Counted from the stretch's first letter, positions 44,701 to 52,994 are shown. The stretch is DNA of 64,000 nucleotides from CAZKJL01 sp964553135 (GCA_964553135.1 CAZKJL010000002.1:310001-374000), one strand, 5' to 3'. Notes: generated by a model not told the origin, from the letters alone. Translations and numbers: made by a program.

Positions 44701-45159
44701 AGCACCACATCCTTCACGGAATGGCTCGGTTCATACATGGCCAACCTCATGGGACGTGATGCCGCTCAAGTCATCGCCGCACTCAAGGATCCTTCCTTCT
44801 GCGCTCCCAAGGCCGAGGCTGCCGTCAAGACGGCAGAACCCGTTGCCCTGCGCGTGAACAAGAAGGGAATCGTGGTTTCCACGAACCCCGTCTGGAACGC
44901 TTGTGTCACAGGTAAGAAAGTCAGCCTCGGTCTCATCCGCGCCAACCAGGATACGTACCAGCATCGTCAGGGTGCGGTGGAGAAAGACATTCCCATGACG
45001 TGCCGCGACTACCACCGCGGTGACGTGAATGTCTGGAACCACCCCGATTTCCCGAATTTGGAAATCACGCTCGACGGCAAGGGACGCCTCATCGGCGACT
45101 TGCCGCTCGGATACATCGCCGTCCGTGACGGTGCCGCATCCAACGTCGTTCAGAAATAG
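41758..45159 (+). CDS. Secreted repeat protein with prealbumin-like (SpaA/DUF11-type) domains
   Basis: 1133 residues. The signal peptide probably ends after VPAAFA (about residue 43). Two N-terminal repeats of about 110-150 residues (ATGGSAI...TLTGPII...PTGFEFDT) are followed by six tandem domains of about 85-90 residues. Each starts like LTITKIVTNDNGGT and ends with C-x-ITN(D/N)D. Each carries two Cys and a G-D-C motif, consistent with a prealbumin/Cna-B-like sandwich used as a stalk. A Gly-rich hinge and a helical Cys-containing C-terminal domain (about 960-1133) follow. ATG 41758 begins the signal peptide; the longer frame overlaps the promoter. Likely surface fibre or S-layer-associated protein; a strong terminator follows. 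Confidence 0.82.
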   Translation: MFGACASAVAARARRMTAASVSSVMLLSSGLSMVPIGVPAAFAASTLTAATGGSAIPSNTTGGAYTTLTGPIISSIDNNDMSTETTGTIVFTRPTGFEFDTGGTAPSVVVTCTSNCGTGATNNINNLTSGSSINGANVVVTATTITVTITDDVDNTGGNNAVNSLTWQNIRVRPTAVSPLASGNITMSSMTFSGVGTTNVGTLTEVSSVIITPATGGSAISAATVGGTYTALTGPVIAEDDTGQIPTGTIILNAPTGFIFDTSSNVTGTVTVANPAACGLLGSQPLRLNGSSSQTVAPTSTTITMTVTQQASDIFGSCQSTITYSGIKVRPTAALPLASGNITKTGTSNMLGVSASTNFGTLTEVAPPGATLTVNATVTNDNGGTATAATFTYKVDATNVLSGAATSGLSVGAHTVTVEGTTGYAVTIGGDCASDGTITLAAADNKACSVTLNDIGPKITVTKSVTNDNGGAKVIADFTLKVDATNVLSGVQNTFSAGAHTISEVADVGYAATIGGDCASDGSLSTVLGGVYNCTITNNDIAPKLTITKIVTNDNGGTTGSGGFTLQLDGNTVTNDVQFVTTIGAHVVSEIADAQYTGAIIVGDCDINGNITLALGDVKHCYITNDDKPAHLIIDKQVTNDNGGTKNDVDFTINISANNPASASIPGAAAGTDVQVDAGSYDITETADVGYAASYSADCTGSIAPGETKYCTITNDDIQPKFTLTKVVVNDNGGTKVVSDFPVYIDAGLVTSGVQYGLDAGTYTVSELGMPSTYAASISGDCDSSGNVTLVVGDVKSCTITNDDIGPKLTIIKQVVNDDGATRVITDFTLKVNTDQVLSGSQTTLNVGDYIVGEIEDIDYDGTFSGDCNVSNGNIHLELGEVKTCTITNNDRVKNSFQTGNGGAEGRDGQGTSASPGHQTTRFTTQAEYQASIATGGGNTAPAGFGGGTLPEGAFGGGPDVPFSDAEVEYICSMQKAQPATSTTSFTEWLGSYMANLMGRDAAQVIAALKDPSFCAPKAEAAVKTAEPVALRVNKKGIVVSTNPVWNACVTGKKVSLGLIRANQDTYQHRQGAVEKDIPMTCRDYHRGDVNVWNHPDFPNLEITLDGKGRLIGDLPLGYIAVRDGAASNVVQK
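42870..44430 (+). repeat. Six tandem domain repeats within the 41758 gene
   Basis: Units of about 258-270 bases, recognisable by acgaacgacaacggcgg near each start and atcacgaacgac near each end. Domains 1 and 2 share KVDATNVLSG and GGDCASDG, indicating recent duplication. Confidence 0.85.
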
Positions 45160-45180
45160 TCTCGATCATCAAACGAAAAG

Positions 45181-45207
45181 ACGGCTCCCTCGCGGGGCCG
45201 TTTTTTT
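45181..45207. terminator. Bidirectional Rho-independent terminator
   Basis: Stem acggctcc/ggggccgt around ctcgc, T7 run at 45201-45207 on the plus strand. On the minus strand the same stem ends in a ttttcgttt tract and lies just after the M23 gene's stop. Confidence 0.85.
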
Positions 45208-46420
45208 ATTCCTTGCTGCGGTGCGTGCTGATGAACGTGAGAGGGTTTACGACGAGCGAGCCCACGTCACCGCTCGTTCCGGGGGGCACGGGAATGTGGT
45301 TCTCTCCCGGACTGCCGCGGTCCACCTGCAGGTGCAGGTGCGGAGCAGAGGTGTTTCCCGTCATTCCCACATATCCCACGGTCTGCCCCGGCACCACGTC
45401 ATCGCCGACGTTCACGGCGGCCTTGTCGAAGTGTCCGTACACCGAGTAGTACGTTTCGCCGTTCTTCAAACGATGTTCGATGACGACGTGCAGACCCAGC
45501 GTTTGCGTCTTTTGAACGCTGTTCACACGACCTCCCCCGATGGCGCCCACGGGTGCTCCGCGAGCCAGCTTCAAGTCCACTCCCACGTGCGTTCCCGTGT
45601 ATTCGCCGGCGTCCAGGTCGTACGAGCCGAAGAAACGAGTCGAGTAAAACAGTTTGGCCGTGATGGCGGGAACATTCTCCTCCCTCCACGGCTTTTCCAG
45701 GCTTTCCATGGGGGTCGTAAGCACGTTCATGTCGTAGCGGGGGATTTTCACGAAGTCCTCGTCCGTCATCTGTGAGTTGGTTCTGTTCCACACCGCGGCG
45801 GAGTGCATCGCACCCCAGTTCGGTACGCGGCCCACGGGGAACGACGCATGGTCGAACGCGGGGAAGGCAGTGGTCGGCACAGGCTCGGGTTCCGGGGCGA
45901 TGCTCGAAGCGCTGCTGGCCACGGAGCTTGAACTGGAAGACACGGGAACGGGCCTGGGTTCAACGTTCTGCTGCGAGGACGATACGTCGGGCGATGCCAC
46001 GGGCTTCGGGGCGATCGGTGCCACGGGCTTGGGTGCGGGAATGCTGCTCGAAACGGAGGACGACACGACTTCCACCGAACTCGATGAACTGCTTTCTTCG
46101 ATGACGATCGTCGGTTGTACTTCCGGCTCAGATTGTTCGGCTTCGGAAGAACTCACGGAAGATTCCGACGAAGTTTCTTCGGTCGGAGGAATCAGATCCG
46201 CTGCAAGATGCAGCATTTCGGTCGGTCGTGGGATTTGCGTAAACCTCTGTGCTTGGTAGGTTTGGATGACGGAAACGAACAAGACTCCCATGAGCGCGCC
46301 GCATGCGACGGACGCGAGGAAGTCGCTGTGTTTCTTGGCACCGGACTTCAGTGCCGACCAGGCCTGCTGTACCTTGTGTGTGTATTTGTTAATATATATA
46401 TTATACCATAAAATAGCCAA
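45206..46420 (-). CDS. M23 (LytM-type) peptidase with membrane anchor and Ser-rich linker
   Basis: Up to 404 residues: a short cytoplasmic N-terminus, one membrane helix (VACGALMGVLFVSVI), a long Ser/Pro/Glu-rich linker with SSSSSS runs (about 80-190), then an M23 domain. Zinc and catalytic residues are in GTHVGVDLK (H-x3-D), YGHFDK and the H-x-H of APHLHLQVD. It should cleave peptidoglycan cross-bridges outside the membrane. The longest frame begins at TTG 46420, but a perfect TATAAT (46400-46405) lies inside it. With the usual 6-base spacing, transcription would begin at an in-frame ATT (46391-46393), so the real protein may be 9 residues shorter with a rare start codon. The 113-base upstream gap is AT-rich with a hairpin at 46467-46489. 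Confidence 0.85.
   Translation of the reverse strand: MAILWYNIYINKYTHKVQQAWSALKSGAKKHSDFLASVACGALMGVLFVSVIQTYQAQRFTQIPRPTEMLHLAADLIPPTEETSSESSVSSSEAEQSEPEVQPTIVIEESSSSSSVEVVSSSVSSSIPAPKPVAPIAPKPVASPDVSSSQQNVEPRPVPVSSSSSSVASSASSIAPEPEPVPTTAFPAFDHASFPVGRVPNWGAMHSAAVWNRTNSQMTDEDFVKIPRYDMNVLTTPMESLEKPWREENVPAITAKLFYSTRFFGSYDLDAGEYTGTHVGVDLKLARGAPVGAIGGGRVNSVQKTQTLGLHVVIEHRLKNGETYYSVYGHFDKAAVNVGDDVVPGQTVGYVGMTGNTSAPHLHLQVDRGSPGENHIPVPPGTSGDVGSLVVNPLTFISTHRSKE
46400..46408 (-). promoter_or_regulatory. Extended -10 (TGG-TATAAT) for the M23 gene
   Basis: Perfect TATAAT at 46400-46405 on the minus strand preceded by TGG. It lies inside the longest open frame. Confidence 0.65.
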
Positions 46421-46533
46421 ATTAGCATACTAAGTATTTAATATCACTTACGGACAATCACTACTAAATGAACAAAAAATTAGTTCATTAAAAATGGCTT
46501 ATGGAAGTCATTTCCATGATATTCTTCTCTCGG

Positions 46534-47130
46534 TCAGTTCTTGGTCGATTCCAGGAAACTGCGGACCTTCAGCAGAGCCCTGCCACGATGGGAGGCGGCA
46601 TTTTTCTGCTCGATGCTCATCGCCGAGTACACCGCATCGAATCCGTCGGGTCGGAAGCAGGCGGAAATGGGAAGGCCCGGCAAATAATCCGCTTCGAGCG
46701 TCGGAGTGATGTGTCCGTCACACGCGCCTTCGAACGTGTGGAGTGTGCCGGTCGCATCGATGTACGCCAGCGCGCAGATGAACGTCGCGCGCTTGTCGCT
46801 CTCCCTTTCCATGCGCTTCAAAAAATAATCGATCCATTCTTTGTCGCTCGCATCGGGACCCGCTCCCCAGCGACGCGTCTGTACGCCGAGTTCATCCTTG
46901 AGTGCATGGATCACGATTCCGGAATCGTCGGCCAGTGTCGGCACCTTGGCGCGCGAGTGGTAAAACTCGGCCTTCAGAATCGCGTTGTCGCGGTACGTTT
47001 CTCCGTGCTCGTGCGGACTCTCCGCGATGCCGAAATCCGTCGGTATCGCGAAGTCGATGTCGAGGCCCGAAAGTGCCTCGCCGATCTCGATGACTTTGCC
47101 TTTGTTCGTCGTGGCGAGCAGCAAGCGCAT
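46534..47130 (-). CDS. rdgB: Non-canonical purine NTP pyrophosphatase (RdgB/HAM1)
   Basis: 198 residues, the family's usual length. It hydrolyses ITP, dITP and XTP to the monophosphates and keeps them out of nucleic acids. Motifs: LLATTNKGKVIEI at the start, the acidic LADDSGIVI metal site, GRRW-like loop (TRRWGAG), FDAVYSAMS and the C-terminal SHRGRALLK. ATG 47130 is chosen by family alignment; an upstream frame extension of 23 residues overlaps the divergent promoter region. A TATCAT -10 lies 9 bases upstream on the minus strand. Confidence 0.92.
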   Translation of the reverse strand: MRLLLATTNKGKVIEIGEALSGLDIDFAIPTDFGIAESPHEHGETYRDNAILKAEFYHSRAKVPTLADDSGIVIHALKDELGVQTRRWGAGPDASDKEWIDYFLKRMERESDKRATFICALAYIDATGTLHTFEGACDGHITPTLEADYLPGLPISACFRPDGFDAVYSAMSIEQKNAASHRGRALLKVRSFLESTKN

Positions 47131-47139
47131 ATCGTCCAC

Positions 47140-47145
47140 ATGATA
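47140..47145 (-). promoter_or_regulatory. rdgB -10 (TATCAT)
   Basis: Minus strand; ends 9 bases before ATG 47130. Confidence 0.4.
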
Positions 47146-47192
47146 CCTTTGCGCAGCACAAAGAGCGAAAATGACCCGTGTTCTCGGGTAAT

Positions 47193-47221
47193 TTGACACA
47201 TTGGAAAATAATTACTTCAAT
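47193..47221 (+). promoter_or_regulatory. Promoter TTGACA-17-TTCAAT for the 47231 gene
   Basis: Consensus -35 at 47193-47198 and weak -10 at 47216-47221, 9 bases before ATG 47231. It rules out the longer TTG start at 47201. Confidence 0.55.
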
Positions 47222-47230
47222 GCGTTTATT

Positions 47231-48634
47231 ATGTTCACATTGCGCAGCAAGGATCCCTCCAAAATCGAGAGCGTCGCACGTGAGATTTTTACGGAACAAG
47301 CCGCATCGGAGCGTGATCGCGCTTCGGGAAATCGCTCACAGGTGTACCAACTTGTCGACAGAGTCGAAGGTGCAGCGCAATCCTTGCTTTCGACGTTGAA
47401 CGAGGTGTCGGGAAGAGAGGCGTACCGAGGGGACATCGCCGAAGTCAGAGGTGCCTTGGACGGCATTCGTTTGGCTGCCGAGCGCCCCGATATCGCGAAC
47501 TTGAACGGTGAGTTTCATCCGGCTGCGGTGCTCGACGTCACTTCCCGCCATGCCGATGCGTTGGAGGGGGCATTGAGCAGGCTTCGCCATGCCGTCACGG
47601 CGCTCTCCGGGAGGATCGCCGGTATCCGCGAGATGAACGGACAAATCGGAAAACTCAACGAAAATATCCGCAGACTTCAAGAGACTGCGGAAGAGCTGAC
47701 GCCCAAGGCGGATGTTTATGTCCCTTCGAACCTTGCACGGAAGCGTGAGGAAAGTCTTGAGGAGACGCGCAGAGTACTTGCCGAGAAGGAATCCAAGCTT
47801 TCACGCAAAGAAGCGGCCAGAGGTGCCGTCGTACGTGAGGGTATCGGCGGAGTCGAAGTGATGCAGGAGGATCCGCCGCAGGTCGTACTGGAGGTCCTCA
47901 ACGATGTCCGCAGACGGTTGGGAGAGGTGAATGTCGCCGAGCTTTCGCCGCGCGATGCCCAAGGAAAATACGCTTCGGTGTACGACGACGCGAAGAGACG
48001 CATCGACGTCATGACGAAGCGGGAACAACGGGACAGTGAGATGCAATCGTCTCGGGAACGCCGTGAGCACATCGCGTCGCTCGGCCCCAAGTCCGATGCC
48101 CTCATTGCGCACCACGATGCCGTGATGGCCACCAAGCGTGAGGAGTACCTGGCACACCTCGATTCGCTCTACGCAGTGTACCTTGCAAAGCTTGCGGGCG
48201 GCGGAAAACAGGTGTCGAGCGCCGAATATAATCGGATGGTTGAGTCGGGGTACACCGATATCGATCGAAAAAACACGGCCGAATTCGGCGTTCTCTACAA
48301 GCGATCGTCACAGCTCATCGACATGTTGCCCGAGTCTCTCGAGGACATTCTCATTCTCATCGATCTTGCCCAGCAGAAAATTCAGAGGCGTTTGGTCACG
48401 CTCATTGAAGGGAAGAAGAAGGCCGAAGCCAAGATGGCGAAAACCGGAAAGAAGGGCGATCTTCACGAAATCTGCGCCGATATTCGGGTCAACACACAGA
48501 TTTACAGGGAACTCGAGAGCCTCAGGGCCATCGGACACATGTCGCATCCCATTCAGTCCATCACGATTGCGGGTTCCAATGCGATCACGTGGCTCATGAG
48601 TTTCATGCGGAGCGGCGAGGGGCAAACGGCGTAG
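47231..48634 (+). CDS. Hypothetical coiled-coil protein
   Basis: 467 residues, cytoplasmic (no signal peptide or membrane segment), strongly helical and rich in Arg, Glu and Ala. Long coiled coils lie at about 95-165 (ALSRLRHAVTALSGRIAGIR, KLNENIRRLQETAEEL), 170-200 and 255-300. A more globular C-terminal part (about 320-460) includes LPESLEDILILIDLAQQKIQRRL. No family recognised. Two short ORFs follow in the same direction; the 48682 gene has its own promoter. Confidence 0.72.
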   Translation: MFTLRSKDPSKIESVAREIFTEQAASERDRASGNRSQVYQLVDRVEGAAQSLLSTLNEVSGREAYRGDIAEVRGALDGIRLAAERPDIANLNGEFHPAAVLDVTSRHADALEGALSRLRHAVTALSGRIAGIREMNGQIGKLNENIRRLQETAEELTPKADVYVPSNLARKREESLEETRRVLAEKESKLSRKEAARGAVVREGIGGVEVMQEDPPQVVLEVLNDVRRRLGEVNVAELSPRDAQGKYASVYDDAKRRIDVMTKREQRDSEMQSSRERREHIASLGPKSDALIAHHDAVMATKREEYLAHLDSLYAVYLAKLAGGGKQVSSAEYNRMVESGYTDIDRKNTAEFGVLYKRSSQLIDMLPESLEDILILIDLAQQKIQRRLVTLIEGKKKAEAKMAKTGKKGDLHEICADIRVNTQIYRELESLRAIGHMSHPIQSITIAGSNAITWLMSFMRSGEGQTA

Positions 48635-48667
48635 CGATTTCCATTTGTTGATTGCGCGTACGGTTTG

Positions 48668-48675
48668 TGTACGCT
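48668..48675 (+). promoter_or_regulatory. -10 (TG-TACGCT), leaderless
   Basis: TACGCT at 48670-48675 ends exactly 6 bases before ATG 48682. Confidence 0.5.
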
Positions 48676-48681
48676 TGTCGT

Positions 48682-48954
48682 ATGGAAAAATACGGGAACT
48701 CCGATCGTCTGGCGGAAGAAATTCAAAAGAGGCGAACCGATCCCGTCTATGCCATGCGCGACGATACCGCGCGTTTCATGCGAGAGAGCATGGACGGTGG
48801 GATCGTGCCCAAGCAGACGAAAGATGATGAACCGCCCGACAATGAGCCTCCTGAAGGACAAGATCCTTTCGGTGAAGGTCCGGGTGATATTCCTGCGCCG
48901 ACCAAACCGAGACCGTCGGGAAGTCCCGCTCAGGCATACGCGCTCAGCGCTTAG
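48682..48954 (+). CDS. Small acidic, Pro-rich hypothetical protein
   Basis: 90 residues. The first half is helical and charged (MEKYGNSDRLAEEIQKRR), the second half a disordered Asp/Glu/Pro stretch (DDEPPDNEPPEGQDPFGEGP). Not recognised. The -10 with leaderless spacing supports this start. Its stop overlaps the stop of convergent ftsK by three bases (48952-48953 shared). Confidence 0.6.
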   Translation: MEKYGNSDRLAEEIQKRRTDPVYAMRDDTARFMRESMDGGIVPKQTKDDEPPDNEPPEGQDPFGEGPGDIPAPTKPRPSGSPAQAYALSA

Positions 48955-51203
48955 CCGACGTTCACCTCGGCCTCGGAGCCGGCCATTCTGTCGATGTACA
49001 CCTTGCGAGGCTTGGCACCGTCCGCAGGACCCACGACGCCCTTCTCTTCCATGATATCGAGGAGTCTTGCGGCGCGTGCGTAGCCCACCTTCAGCTGACG
49101 TTGCAGGAGGGAAGCCGATGCTTTTCCGGTCTCTTGGACCACGCGCACGGCCTCGAAGAAGATGTCGTCCCCGCCGTTGTCATCGGCGTCCAGGTTGATC
49201 ATGCCGGTTGCTCCCGTGACGGCTTCGTTCTCACCCTGAGCATTGCCGTCACCGAGCGTGATTTCTTCCGTGAGCATGCCGCCTCCGGCGATCTTCACGG
49301 CGTTGATGACGCGTTCGATTTCCTTCGTCGAAATGAAGATGCCCTGGATGCGCACGGGCTTGGGCGTGGATGCCGTCATGTAGAGCATGTCGCCTCGTCC
49401 GAGCAAGTCTTCGGCTCCGATGGAATCCAAGATGGTGCGTGAGTCCACGGCGCTCACCACGCGGAAGGCGATGCGCGTGGGGATGTTGGCTTTGATGAGG
49501 CCCGTGATGACGTCCACGCTGGGGCGCTGCGTGGCGATGATGAGGTGCATGCCCACGGCGCGTGCCATCTGCGCGATGCGGGCGATCATCGTCTCGGTGT
49601 CTTTGCGGTGCTGGCGCATCATGAGGTCCGCGAGCTCGTCGATCACGATGACGATGCGCGGCAGCTTCTTCTCTTCCTCTTCCTGCTTCTCGTTGTACTC
49701 GGCAAGGTTGCGAACTCCGGCCTCCGAGAAGCGGTGCAAGCGTCGTCCCATTTCGGCGATGGCCCAGCGCAATGCTTGCAATGCTTTGTCCGAATCCGTG
49801 ATGACCGGCGTGAGCAGGTGCGGGATGCCGTTGTAGGGCATGAGCTCGACGCGTTTGGGATCGATGAGGATGAACTTGAGTTCGTGCGGTGCGTTCTGGA
49901 ACAGGAGGGAAATGAGGAATGTGTTCATTCCGACGGACTTACCCGCACCGGTGGCTCCGGCGATGAGCAAGTGCGGCATGTCTTCGATGGTCGCCACGTA
50001 CGCGTCGCCCGAGACGCCGCGTCCGAGCGGGATCGTGAGAGGGGATTCGGTCTGTTTGAACTGCTGCGATTCCAGGAGCTCGCGCAGGTACACCGTGGAG
50101 CGCTTCTCGTTCGGCATCTCGATGCCCACGAGCGCCTTGCCCGGAATCGGAGCCTCGATGCGGAGGCTCTGGGCCGCAAGAGCAAGGGCCAAATCGTTCT
50201 TCAGGTTTTCGATCTTGCTCAGCTTGATGCCTTCGGCGGGCTGCAGCGTGAACTGCGTGACGGTCGGGCCCGGGTGAGCGTCTTTCATCGTCACGTTCAC
50301 TTCGAACTCGGCAAGCTTCTCTTTGATGAGCGCGGCTTGTTCCTTAAGGTCATCGTCATCGACGGTGATTTCGCTCCGCTTGTTCTCGAGCAGGTCCATC
50401 TCCGGGAACTTCCATTCCTCGAAACGCTTGTCCGTCATTTCCAGGAGCTCTTTCGTTTTGGCTTTGGACGATGCGACGGCGTTGGCTTTGCCACCGGGTT
50501 TCACGCGTTCGGCCTCGAAATTCGGGCGAACGATGTTGATGTCGGGTGCGTCGGCATCCTGCTCAACCAAATCCACGTCTTCGATCTCAGCAACTTCTTC
50601 ATCCTCCTCGGAATCCTCCTCTTCCTTTCGGGCGCGCTTGGCGACGGGCTTCTCTTCGGTACGCGTCATGAGTTTGCGGAAGAGTGCCGGCAAGTCCGGC
50701 TCGAACGTGATGAAGACGCCCGCCACCATCAATGCTCCGAGCATGATGTATCCGGCTTCTTTCGTCAGGAAGGCTGCGAACGGGAAAGCCACCATGAACC
50801 CGATGGCGCCCGCGAGTTCATCGCGGCGGTCGGCGAGTTCTGCCAAAGGAGCGCTCAGCTGGGCGAGCCCCAAGAACGTTCCGAGGACGAGCGATACGCC
50901 CACCGTGCGCTTGAGTTCGATGTTCGGCGAGCTGCCGATCATCAGGAGACAGCCGAGCAACACGAGTGCCGACGGGAACAGCACGTTCCAGCTTCCGAAC
51001 AGGAAGGTGAGCACTCTGTTGATGGCGAGTCCCATGGTTCCCGCTCCGTTACCCAATGCCAAAAAGAGGACCAAGCCCACGCCGATGCTGAGAACGGCTT
51101 TCACCTGTCTCCTCGTGTGATCTTCCAATTCAAGCTCAAGCAGGTCGTTTTTCGTCTTTCGACGTTTGATCCTGCGAATGCCTTTGCGACGCTTTTTGGC
51201 CAT
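48951..51203 (-). CDS. ftsK: DNA translocase FtsK/SpoIIIE
   Basis: 750 residues. Basic N-terminus (KKRRKGIRRIKRRK), four predicted membrane helices (about 36-175), an acidic linker, then the alpha and beta motor domains and a C-terminal gamma winged helix (GKASASLLQRQLKVGYARAARLLDIMEE). Walker A GATGAGKSV (about 415-423), Walker B IVIVIDELADLM, and the TQRPSVDVITG loop are intact. FtsK is a septum-anchored hexameric motor that moves chromosome ends apart during division; the gamma domain reads polarity sequences. TATAAT lies 8 bases before ATG 51203, again a nearly leaderless arrangement. Confidence 0.95.
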   Translation of the reverse strand: MAKKRRKGIRRIKRRKTKNDLLELELEDHTRRQVKAVLSIGVGLVLFLALGNGAGTMGLAINRVLTFLFGSWNVLFPSALVLLGCLLMIGSSPNIELKRTVGVSLVLGTFLGLAQLSAPLAELADRRDELAGAIGFMVAFPFAAFLTKEAGYIMLGALMVAGVFITFEPDLPALFRKLMTRTEEKPVAKRARKEEEDSEEDEEVAEIEDVDLVEQDADAPDINIVRPNFEAERVKPGGKANAVASSKAKTKELLEMTDKRFEEWKFPEMDLLENKRSEITVDDDDLKEQAALIKEKLAEFEVNVTMKDAHPGPTVTQFTLQPAEGIKLSKIENLKNDLALALAAQSLRIEAPIPGKALVGIEMPNEKRSTVYLRELLESQQFKQTESPLTIPLGRGVSGDAYVATIEDMPHLLIAGATGAGKSVGMNTFLISLLFQNAPHELKFILIDPKRVELMPYNGIPHLLTPVITDSDKALQALRWAIAEMGRRLHRFSEAGVRNLAEYNEKQEEEEKKLPRIVIVIDELADLMMRQHRKDTETMIARIAQMARAVGMHLIIATQRPSVDVITGLIKANIPTRIAFRVVSAVDSRTILDSIGAEDLLGRGDMLYMTASTPKPVRIQGIFISTKEIERVINAVKIAGGGMLTEEITLGDGNAQGENEAVTGATGMINLDADDNGGDDIFFEAVRVVQETGKASASLLQRQLKVGYARAARLLDIMEEKGVVGPADGAKPRKVYIDRMAGSEAEVNVG

Positions 51204-51211
51204 CGGCGATC

Positions 51212-51217
51212 ATTATA
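51212..51217 (-). promoter_or_regulatory. ftsK -10 (perfect TATAAT)
   Basis: Minus strand, 8 bases before ATG 51203. Confidence 0.6.
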
Positions 51218-51262
51218 CCGTATTCACCGTTTCGCTGACTACGCCTCATTTTGCGATTTGCG

Positions 51263-51955
51263 TCATATCTGCGGCAGCTTGTAACGTTTGATGTTCTTCA
51301 GTTCTTCGCGGTATTCGGGCATGTGCGCTTCCACCGTCGCCCAGAATCGTGCCGAATGATCGGGGTGCGGGATGTGCGAGAGTTCATGAATCACGACGTA
51401 GCGCAGAATCCGGAGCGTCGTGCAGAGGAGGGGAGTGGAGAGCGCGATGATGCCGTGGTGCGAGCAACTGCCCCAACGCGACCGCATGAGCTTGAGCGTC
51501 ACCGTGCGTACGGGGACCCGAAGCGTCTCGTCGTTCACGGCGAGAACGAATCGAGTCAGCTCCTCTTCTGCGGCCTCTGCCAAAAGCTTCCAGAGGAATC
51601 GGTGGAACGTGCGAGCATCGGTCTTCGGTCCGCGCACGACGCGCCATCCGCCTTGAGATTTGAACGCGCGGGTTTTCCCTCCTTCTTCGACGGAGATCTG
51701 CACGGATTGGCCCGTCGAAAGAATGATCGTCGTGCTCCCACCTTCTTGCAGCAGTGCTCGGAACGGGTCGATCCGTGTCCGCAGTGACTCGCGTGCAGCG
51801 GCCTTGGACATGCGCTCAAGCAAGATGGAGATGTGCCTGGCCTCTTCCGCCGCCGTCATCCATTTTCCGAGACGTATCACGATGACATCGTCTTTCAGCA
51901 CCGCCCGTGAGTGGCGATTGCGGGTGCGCTCGATGCGGTAGGGGAAGGGGGACAT
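51263..51955 (-). CDS. YgjP/DUF45-type zinc metallopeptidase
   Basis: 230 residues. The C-terminal half carries the family pattern: a positively charged strand SRWGSCSHHG, then VVIHELSHIPHPDHSARFWATV, where H-E-x-x-H binds zinc and a third His lies seven residues on. This is the M48-like YgjP layout, often next to restriction or repair genes. The N-terminal about 130 residues are divergent. No signal peptide. The start is uncertain: ATG 51955 (MSPFPYRIER) is preferred to a GTG/ATG-type extension of 17 residues; a weak CACACT lies 7 bases upstream. Confidence 0.8.
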   Translation of the reverse strand: MSPFPYRIERTRNRHSRAVLKDDVIVIRLGKWMTAAEEARHISILLERMSKAAARESLRTRIDPFRALLQEGGSTTIILSTGQSVQISVEEGGKTRAFKSQGGWRVVRGPKTDARTFHRFLWKLLAEAAEEELTRFVLAVNDETLRVPVRTVTLKLMRSRWGSCSHHGIIALSTPLLCTTLRILRYVVIHELSHIPHPDHSARFWATVEAHMPEYREELKNIKRYKLPQI

Positions 51956-51997
51956 GGAAAGAAGTGTGTCGTGATTTTTATACACATTGATCACAGA

Positions 51998-52051
51998 GGA
52001 AACCAACGAACGTCCTTGTGTTCTTTGGATTCGTAGGTTTCTTTGGTTTCC
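51998..52051. repeat. AACCAAAGAA-family inverted repeat, copy 2
   Basis: Begins ggaaaccaacgaacg and ends with the complementary tttctttggtttcc; the right arm resembles that of 32966-33046. It ends just upstream of the -10 of the next gene, as at dnaG. Confidence 0.75.
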
Positions 52052-52062
52052 GTCCTGACGTG

Positions 52063-52068
52063 TACAAT
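52063..52068 (+). promoter_or_regulatory. -10 (TG-TACAAT), leaderless
   Basis: Ends 6 bases before GTG 52075. Confidence 0.5.
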
Positions 52069-52074
52069 GCCTCC

Positions 52075-52896
52075 GTGACCACTCTCATTTTCGGTGCCGG
52101 CGGATTCATGGGTTCCTACCTCAAGGAACTGTATCCCGATGCGCATACGCCGCGCGTCGATATCGCCGATCCCGTTGCCGTCGCCAAGATTCTCGATGAG
52201 GTCAAACCCGACGTGGTCATCAATGCCGCCGGAAAGACGGGCAAGCCCAACGTGGACTGGTGCGAGGATCACAAAATGGAAACGCTCCGCAGCAACGTCA
52301 CGGGTCCGCTCGTGCTCGTGGAGGAGTGCATGAAGCGCAGGATCTACCTCGTGCACATCGGTTCGGGCTGCATTTACCAAGGTCCCGCCGATCACGCCTT
52401 CACCGAGGACGAATTTCCGAATTTCACGGGCAGCTTTTACTCGCTCACCAAGTTCATGAGCGACCAGCTCCTGAAGCCGTTTCCCGTGTTGCAGCTGCGG
52501 CTTCGCATGCCGTTCGACGGTTCGAAAAACGCACGCAACCTCATTACCAAACTCGTGAAGTACCCCAAAGTGCTGGAGACCGAGAACTCTCTCACGTATC
52601 TCCCGGATTTTTTCGCAGCACTCAAAGTCCTCATCGACAAGCGCGCCACCGGCATTTTCAACGCCGTGAACCCGGGCGTGATCTCGCCGTACGCCATCAT
52701 GGAGCGCTACAAAAAAATCGTCGATCCGAATCACGCCTTCGAACGCCTCACGCTCGGACATCTCGGAGACGTGGTGAAGGCCGGTCGCAGCAACTGCATC
52801 CTCAGTTCGCAGAAAATGATCGATGCGGGTGTGAAACTGAAGCCCGTTGCGCAGGCCGTCGACGAAGCGCTCGCTGCATTCAAGACGTCGAAATAA
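52075..52896 (+). CDS. NAD(P)-dependent sugar-nucleotide reductase/epimerase (RmlD-like)
   Basis: 273 residues, short-chain dehydrogenase (extended type). N-terminal nucleotide loop FGAGGFMGSYL, DVVINAAGKTGKPNVDWCE (close to dTDP-rhamnose synthase and plant NRS/ER-type enzymes), the catalytic Ser/Tyr/Lys series (IGSGCIYQG and FYSLTKF, Y-x3-K) and a substrate-side RLRMPFDG. It probably reduces or epimerises a deoxysugar nucleotide for surface glycans. A GTG start is supported by leaderless spacing. Alone on its strand between the peptidase and the MarR operon. Confidence 0.82.
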   Translation: MTTLIFGAGGFMGSYLKELYPDAHTPRVDIADPVAVAKILDEVKPDVVINAAGKTGKPNVDWCEDHKMETLRSNVTGPLVLVEECMKRRIYLVHIGSGCIYQGPADHAFTEDEFPNFTGSFYSLTKFMSDQLLKPFPVLQLRLRMPFDGSKNARNLITKLVKYPKVLETENSLTYLPDFFAALKVLIDKRATGIFNAVNPGVISPYAIMERYKKIVDPNHAFERLTLGHLGDVVKAGRSNCILSSQKMIDAGVKLKPVAQAVDEALAAFKTSK

Positions 52897-52944
52897 TCAT
52901 CGAAGATGGCTTAAGGACGGTCAAAAGAGGGGATTGGTCGTGCC

Positions 52945-52986
52945 TTGACAACGGAGGGATGAAGAACTAAAATTTAGATGATCTAA
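52945..52986 (+). promoter_or_regulatory. marR promoter with palindromic operator over +1
   Basis: TTGACA (52945-52950), 17 bases, TAAAAT (52968-52973): near-consensus sigma70. Directly after, ttagatgatctaa (52974-52986) is a perfect palindrome about one central G, covering the transcription start: a good candidate for MarR autorepression of the operon. Confidence 0.75.
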
Positions 52987-52994
52987 TTGTTCGT

